From Panorpa germanica (Eukaryota; Arthropoda; Insecta; Mecoptera; Panorpidae), in the NCBI GenBank assembly GCA_963678705.1, contig OY783223.1:3286001-3350000 (forward strand): DNA of 64,000 nucleotides, given 5' to 3'. A model generated the notes under the pieces. It saw nothing but the letters and a program-made list of their open reading frames with translations, ran no database searches and had not been told where the DNA came from. How positions within the stretch are numbered: the first letter of the stretch is position 1; the number at the start of each line of letters is the position of its first letter. This document shows, in pieces, positions 59,785-64,000 of this stretch. The translations under genes were made by a program, and so were the position numbers.

Positions 59785-61374
59785 GTATGTTTTAAGAATA
59801 ATTTCTAACAAATACCTGTATTTAATTACTGTTTTCATATATTCTTTTGTAATAGAGACAATATGTGTTTATTTTACAAAATATTTAATTTTTTTTGCAA
59901 CACTTGCTAACTTTTATTTACACATTTTGATCATGTTTATATATACAGGTGTAATTTTTTTTCTGGGAATTAAGTTTTGACGGAAAATTGTATACATATA
60001 GTCTTTAAAAATTTAAAATACTTGCTTTTATCATATTATTAGTCATTGAGCTTATTTATCTGTTTAATAATTATCTTAAATAATTATTACAATGCTGTAA
60101 AAATACAAGTTTTTATTTGATTAAGGTCAATTCATATCTTATGCACCTGTTGCTTAAAATTCATTTTTATTGTACATTTGCAGAAAAAGTAATTTGTTGT
60201 TTATGTAAGACAATACACAAGTTTTAAAAGTAATATAAGTAAATAACTAATTACATAAACAGTAAAAGTTAATATCTAATAAAAATATCTTCGTTATTTA
60301 TTTAGTAATGTTCTTACTGCAAATATTTATCCGTTTTTATTTTTAGGACTTAAAAAAGTATTTCCTTCAAACCTATTACAAATCTATGTCAAATTAAATT
60401 TCTGAAATAATATAATTAGAAAACCAATTTAGGGTCTCGAATGAATTTACATGGCTAATTTGTAAACAACGTACTAAATATATTTTCTTAACTGAATCAT
60501 AACCATATTTTAAGCTTAAAGCCTTATATTTATATATTTTAATTATTTTTCCTCGAATTATATGAATCAAATTTACAAAATATGACTTAGAGGTATAGAT
60601 ATGAATATCAGGATATACATGTTCGGTTTTATTCGTAATTCTTCGAGTTGCTTCGCTATTTATTTATATAAGATTTAAAAGTAGTTACAAATTTATTTTA
60701 TCTTTATTAAATTAGACGTCTCACACTTAAAAAATATTTATGACTAGTACCCGGTATAGCCCATGGATGATTATTTAAAAGTGGGTTATGTTCTCCTTGA
60801 TATAGATTTGTTGGTTTACCAGTAGACCTCAATTACGAATTGTTGTGGTTAAAGAAGTTTCACTTCAATGTAATCTGATCCTTTATATCTGAAATTCTAC
60901 AAAAATGTTCAGCAGAATTGTGGGACTATTAAATGAATTACATTACCAAAATGACGTCAGTAGCGATGGGTCTGGGAAACATGACTTAAAATTTTTAACA
61001 GCGAAACCTGGTTCAATTTATTGACTTTTAAAATTTCAAAAAACTATGAACATATTTTTTAAGACATCTTAAAAACATTTAAGATACAAAACACTTAACA
61101 ATAAGACTGATTTTTATTAACTTTGCAAGAACTGTATTATGGTTTCTTTTCCTTACTGCATGTACGCTGCTTTAGAAATGGCATGCAGTAAAATGATTCT
61201 TTAATAGGTTATTATTACTGACGCTGGCATCAATTGAATTTTATTTAATTTAAAAGATGATGTTGTTGATCAGATTGTTCTCAAACTGTATTTTTGTATT
61301 GAAGGGGACAAATTTAAAGTTTTTTTTGAATGTTTGTTAAGGGAAGGGGTATAAGAAGTATCATTGCGGTGTCA
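59785..61374 (+). other. Intron or intergenic DNA
   Basis: AT-rich, no supported exon. A small perfect stem, TTACTGCATG / CATGCAGTAA, with a 19-nt loop lies near 61154-61192. Confidence 0.4.
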
Positions 61375-61850
61375 CTCATAACATATTCTGAAATCGAAAA
61401 ACCAAAATGATTTCATAAGTTTCTGCAGATAACCCTGTCGAGTTTTTCTTTTTTGATTAATTTTTTACAGCCCTTAAAAGTCAAAATAGCGATTTTTCAT
61501 AAAAAAAATCTTTCTTATTTTAAAATACGTTAAAATAAAAAAAATACATACTCGACAGCGTTACCTCGGCATTTATGTAAAGAAAGAGTGTGCAAAATAT
61601 CAAAAGAAACGGTCCAGTAGATTTTGAGCTAGAAAGGGCACCGACTCTGAAAAAGCTAAGTGTGAGAAACCGCATTTAAAAGTTTCAAGGTAACATAAAA
61701 CCAGATCAGAGAGGTGAAGACTTAAAACTCTATATATCCGACAGTTTTACTCCAACCGACTTCAAATTTTTACACAATTAACTTAATATGTTGTACATTA
61801 ATATAAATAGATAAAAAAAACTGAAAAAAACAGTTGAAACTTTACCCTCC
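61375..61850 (+). repeat. Repeat family C, copy 5 (5' truncated)
   Basis: Starts at the GCGGTGTCACTCATAAC block, missing the first 180 bp of the family. Both internal hairpin arms are present in diverged form. Confidence 0.8.
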
Positions 61851-62229
61851 CCTTAAACAAAACATAGAATACCTGTTTGAAGTTTTTAATAACACAAATT
61901 TTAAATTTTCCATTTTTAAAATGAAGACCCTAAAATTTCAAACACAAATTAGCACAAAAATTTCAGTCACTTAAATTTTTTTTTAATTGAATTTTAAGTA
62001 TCTAGCCATAATTGATTTCCACCCTTTTGCAATTATCCATAAGTAGGTAGCCTAAGAGTCTGGTCTAGACGTAATGGATATGATTATTAACCCTCTTGGC
62101 TAATCCTACGTTTCCGTCTTAACTTATGATGCTTTAGATTCTTAAAAATGTTGCCCTGCTTATTTATTTACCCAAACACAGGTCGTTATTTTTATCAATG
62201 AAACACCATCAGTCATTTTGTAATAAAAC

Positions 62230-62880
62230 ACAAAGATCAAAACGATAAAAAAAAATCATATTTTCGATAATGTTTTTGACGACACAGTTAATATATAAAT
62301 ATTTCTATAATTACTACATGATAAAATAACATTTAAAGAATACTTTGTGAAATTTTCATAAATAAATATCAAGAAATGAGCTAACGGCAGCGAATCTCCG
62401 CTGACGTCACAAAAAAAGTAATATTGCGGTGTCCCTCATAACTCATCACTGGATTTTTTGAAATCAAAAAACCAAAATGATTTCATTAGTTGATAAGTTT
62501 CTGCAGGTAACCCCGTCGATTGATTTTTCAATTTTTTACAGCACTTAGAAGTGAAAATACCGATTTTTCATGAAACTTTGTTATTTTAAAATACGTTAAA
62601 ATTAATAAAATAAAAATCGACAGCACTACCTCGGCATTTATGTAAAGAAAGAGTGTGTAAAATTTCAAAAGGATCGGTGCAGTAGATTTTGGGCTAGAGA
62701 GGGCACTGACTCTGAAAAAGCTATGTGTGACAGAACGCGTTTAAAAGTTTCAAAGAAAGACGAAAGCAGATCAGAGAGGTGAAGACTTCAAACTCTATAT
62801 CTCCGACAGTTTTACTCCAATCGACTTCAAATTTTCACACAATAAACTTAATATGTTTTACATTAATATAAATAAATAAT
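62230..62880 (+). repeat. Repeat family C, copy 6
   Basis: Near full length. The left hairpin arm is eroded (GTAACCCCGTCGA), and so is the right (ATCGACAGCACTACC). It is in direct orientation with copy 5, 380 bp away. Confidence 0.82.
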
Positions 62881-63221
62881 GAAATAATAATTACTTTACA
62901 TTATAAATAATGAAATAGATTGCAATATTTAATATAGGAATATTCCGCTGGAATCTCCAACTTCTTACAACTTAGTGACATAACACTTGCGGTTGAGATA
63001 AACGGTTCGTACTACCAACGCGACCTTGATATGCAAATTAGCGGCTACATATGTAGCGAAATATTTCTAGAGGTTAATGATTTACACATTTTTTTATCGC
63101 ATTGACCTGTCTACAACTAAACAAAACCTTGTTTCATTATTTTAATACGATTAAGGAGGTTATATCGTTACAACTGTTTTTTAAAGAAATAAATACAGCT
63201 TTTATTTTTGTGTTTTACTTA

Positions 63222-63962
63222 ATTAGTCATTCACAGTACCATTTTTAATTTAATTTATTTTTTAAGTTTTCTTAGAACCTTACAAGATCCAATGTTTTAA
63301 ATTAAAAATATTAAATTAAGAAAAACTATATTATACTAGCTGTCCCGGCCACGCGTTGCTGTGGCTAACGTTTTTGTCATATTACATTACATAGCGCCAT
63401 CTATTGAATATTTACTCAATCTAGTCAACAGATGTCGCCATCTTTTAAAATCGTTTGGAGCTAACAGATAATTAATAGACAAATAATTTGCAATAAGATA
63501 ATATTGCAATCATAAATTGAGATGTAAGCTATCCTATCTTTCCAGTTGGATCAAACTGCACACGGTGTACAAATTTGATTAAAACCGGTTAAGTAGTTTA
63601 GGAGTCCATCGCGGACAAACAACGTGACACGTAATTTATATATATTAAGATAAGATTATAACCTCCAAAATGTGACAATCTGTCAAAATGCAAAATTTTT
63701 AAAAGAAGTTTAATATCAGTTTTTGAAAAATATAGAAGTGAAAACAATTTCTATTGCTAATTGTTATTAAAAATAGCAATTTTAATTATCTCACATACAA
63801 TTTTAGGTCGAACTGTCAAAATTTATATTACTAACGATGCATACGCACCAACTAAATTAAGTAAACTTAAATTAAAATCTTAAACGAAAACCTGAAATCT
63901 AGATTACAATATTAAATAAAAACAGTAAATTAAATATCAAAACAGTGAGTGGGAATGAGGCT
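63222..63962. mobile_element. MITE family H, copy 2, interrupted
   Basis: AGTCATTCACAGTACCATTT through AACAGTGAGTGGGAATGAGG matches 42170-42580 almost base for base, except for an inserted block at 63335-63654. The left terminal repeat seen at 42102 is missing. Confidence 0.82.
63335..63654 (+). mobile_element. LINE 3' tail (RTE-like) inserted in family H
   Basis: About 320 bp, starting ACTAGCTGTCCCGGCCACGC and ending in AAACAACGTGACACGTAATT plus TATATATTAAGATAAG. The opening motif and the AAAACCGGTTAAGTAGTTTAGG / CGGACAAACAACGTGA ending are typical of arthropod RTE-type non-LTR 3' tails. Comparison with the empty site in the 42-kb copy (CTATATTATATTATAACC) fixes both ends and suggests a short ATTAT duplication. 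Confidence 0.7.
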
Positions 63963-64000
63963 TTTATATAATTACATTCAGTTTAGAAATAGAATAGTTA

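Noticed and set aside
1..64000. CRISPR array or bacterial operon features
   Set aside because: The repeats are dispersed, 0.1-1 kb long with inverted ends, and the genes are intron-bearing. This is eukaryotic DNA.

Overview
The window is nuclear DNA from an insect. It is very AT-rich, the genes carry GT-AG introns and poly(A) signals, and the gene content is insect: an Unr/CSDE1 gene, a mod(mdg4)/lola-type BTB gene with swappable 3' exons, and a moladietz-type dual oxidase maturation factor. The order of insect cannot be fixed from the sequence. Most coding exons are short, and several were assembled by matching splice phase rather than from open frames starting with ATG.

Layout. 1-16.3 kb is transposon-rich and nearly gene-free: MITE family A, a repeat with an internal hairpin (family C), two MITE-like families (F, G), a GC-richer repeat block at 7.7-9.1 kb, a degraded zinc-finger remnant and one orphan possible first exon (minus strand, 1.9-2.2 kb). 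TAF11 (TFIID subunit, +) lies at 16.3-17.3 kb, followed by a MITE and a dead jockey-type LINE tail. A small secreted EGF-domain protein (+) lies at 21.1-24.1 kb. The Unr/CSDE1 RNA-binding protein (-, 14 coding exons) lies at 25.3-32.3 kb. A head-to-head BTB gene (+) starts at 34.2 kb: four shared exons feed six phase-compatible alternative 3' ends up to 48.5 kb. The dual oxidase maturation factor (+) lies at 52.4-56.8 kb. A C3orf38/DUF4518 homologue (-) lies at 57.8-58.9 kb and shares an upstream region with the first short coding exon of an unknown + strand gene at 59.76 kb, which runs out of the window. The last 4 kb is repeats, including a LINE tail inserted in an older element.

The most interesting locus is the BTB gene. 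Its alternative ends encode two FLYWCH domains, two C2H2 zinc-finger pairs and two cysteine-rich zinc ribbons like the C-terminal domain of piggyBac-type transposases. All six acceptors are in the phase required by the shared exon 4. The second striking pattern is transposons as gene parts: three Unr introns consist almost wholly of three different element types, and MITE family A copies lie 16-250 bp after three BTB-isoform stop codons in the orientation that supplies AATAAA.

All family names are from motif recognition by eye; no database search was possible.
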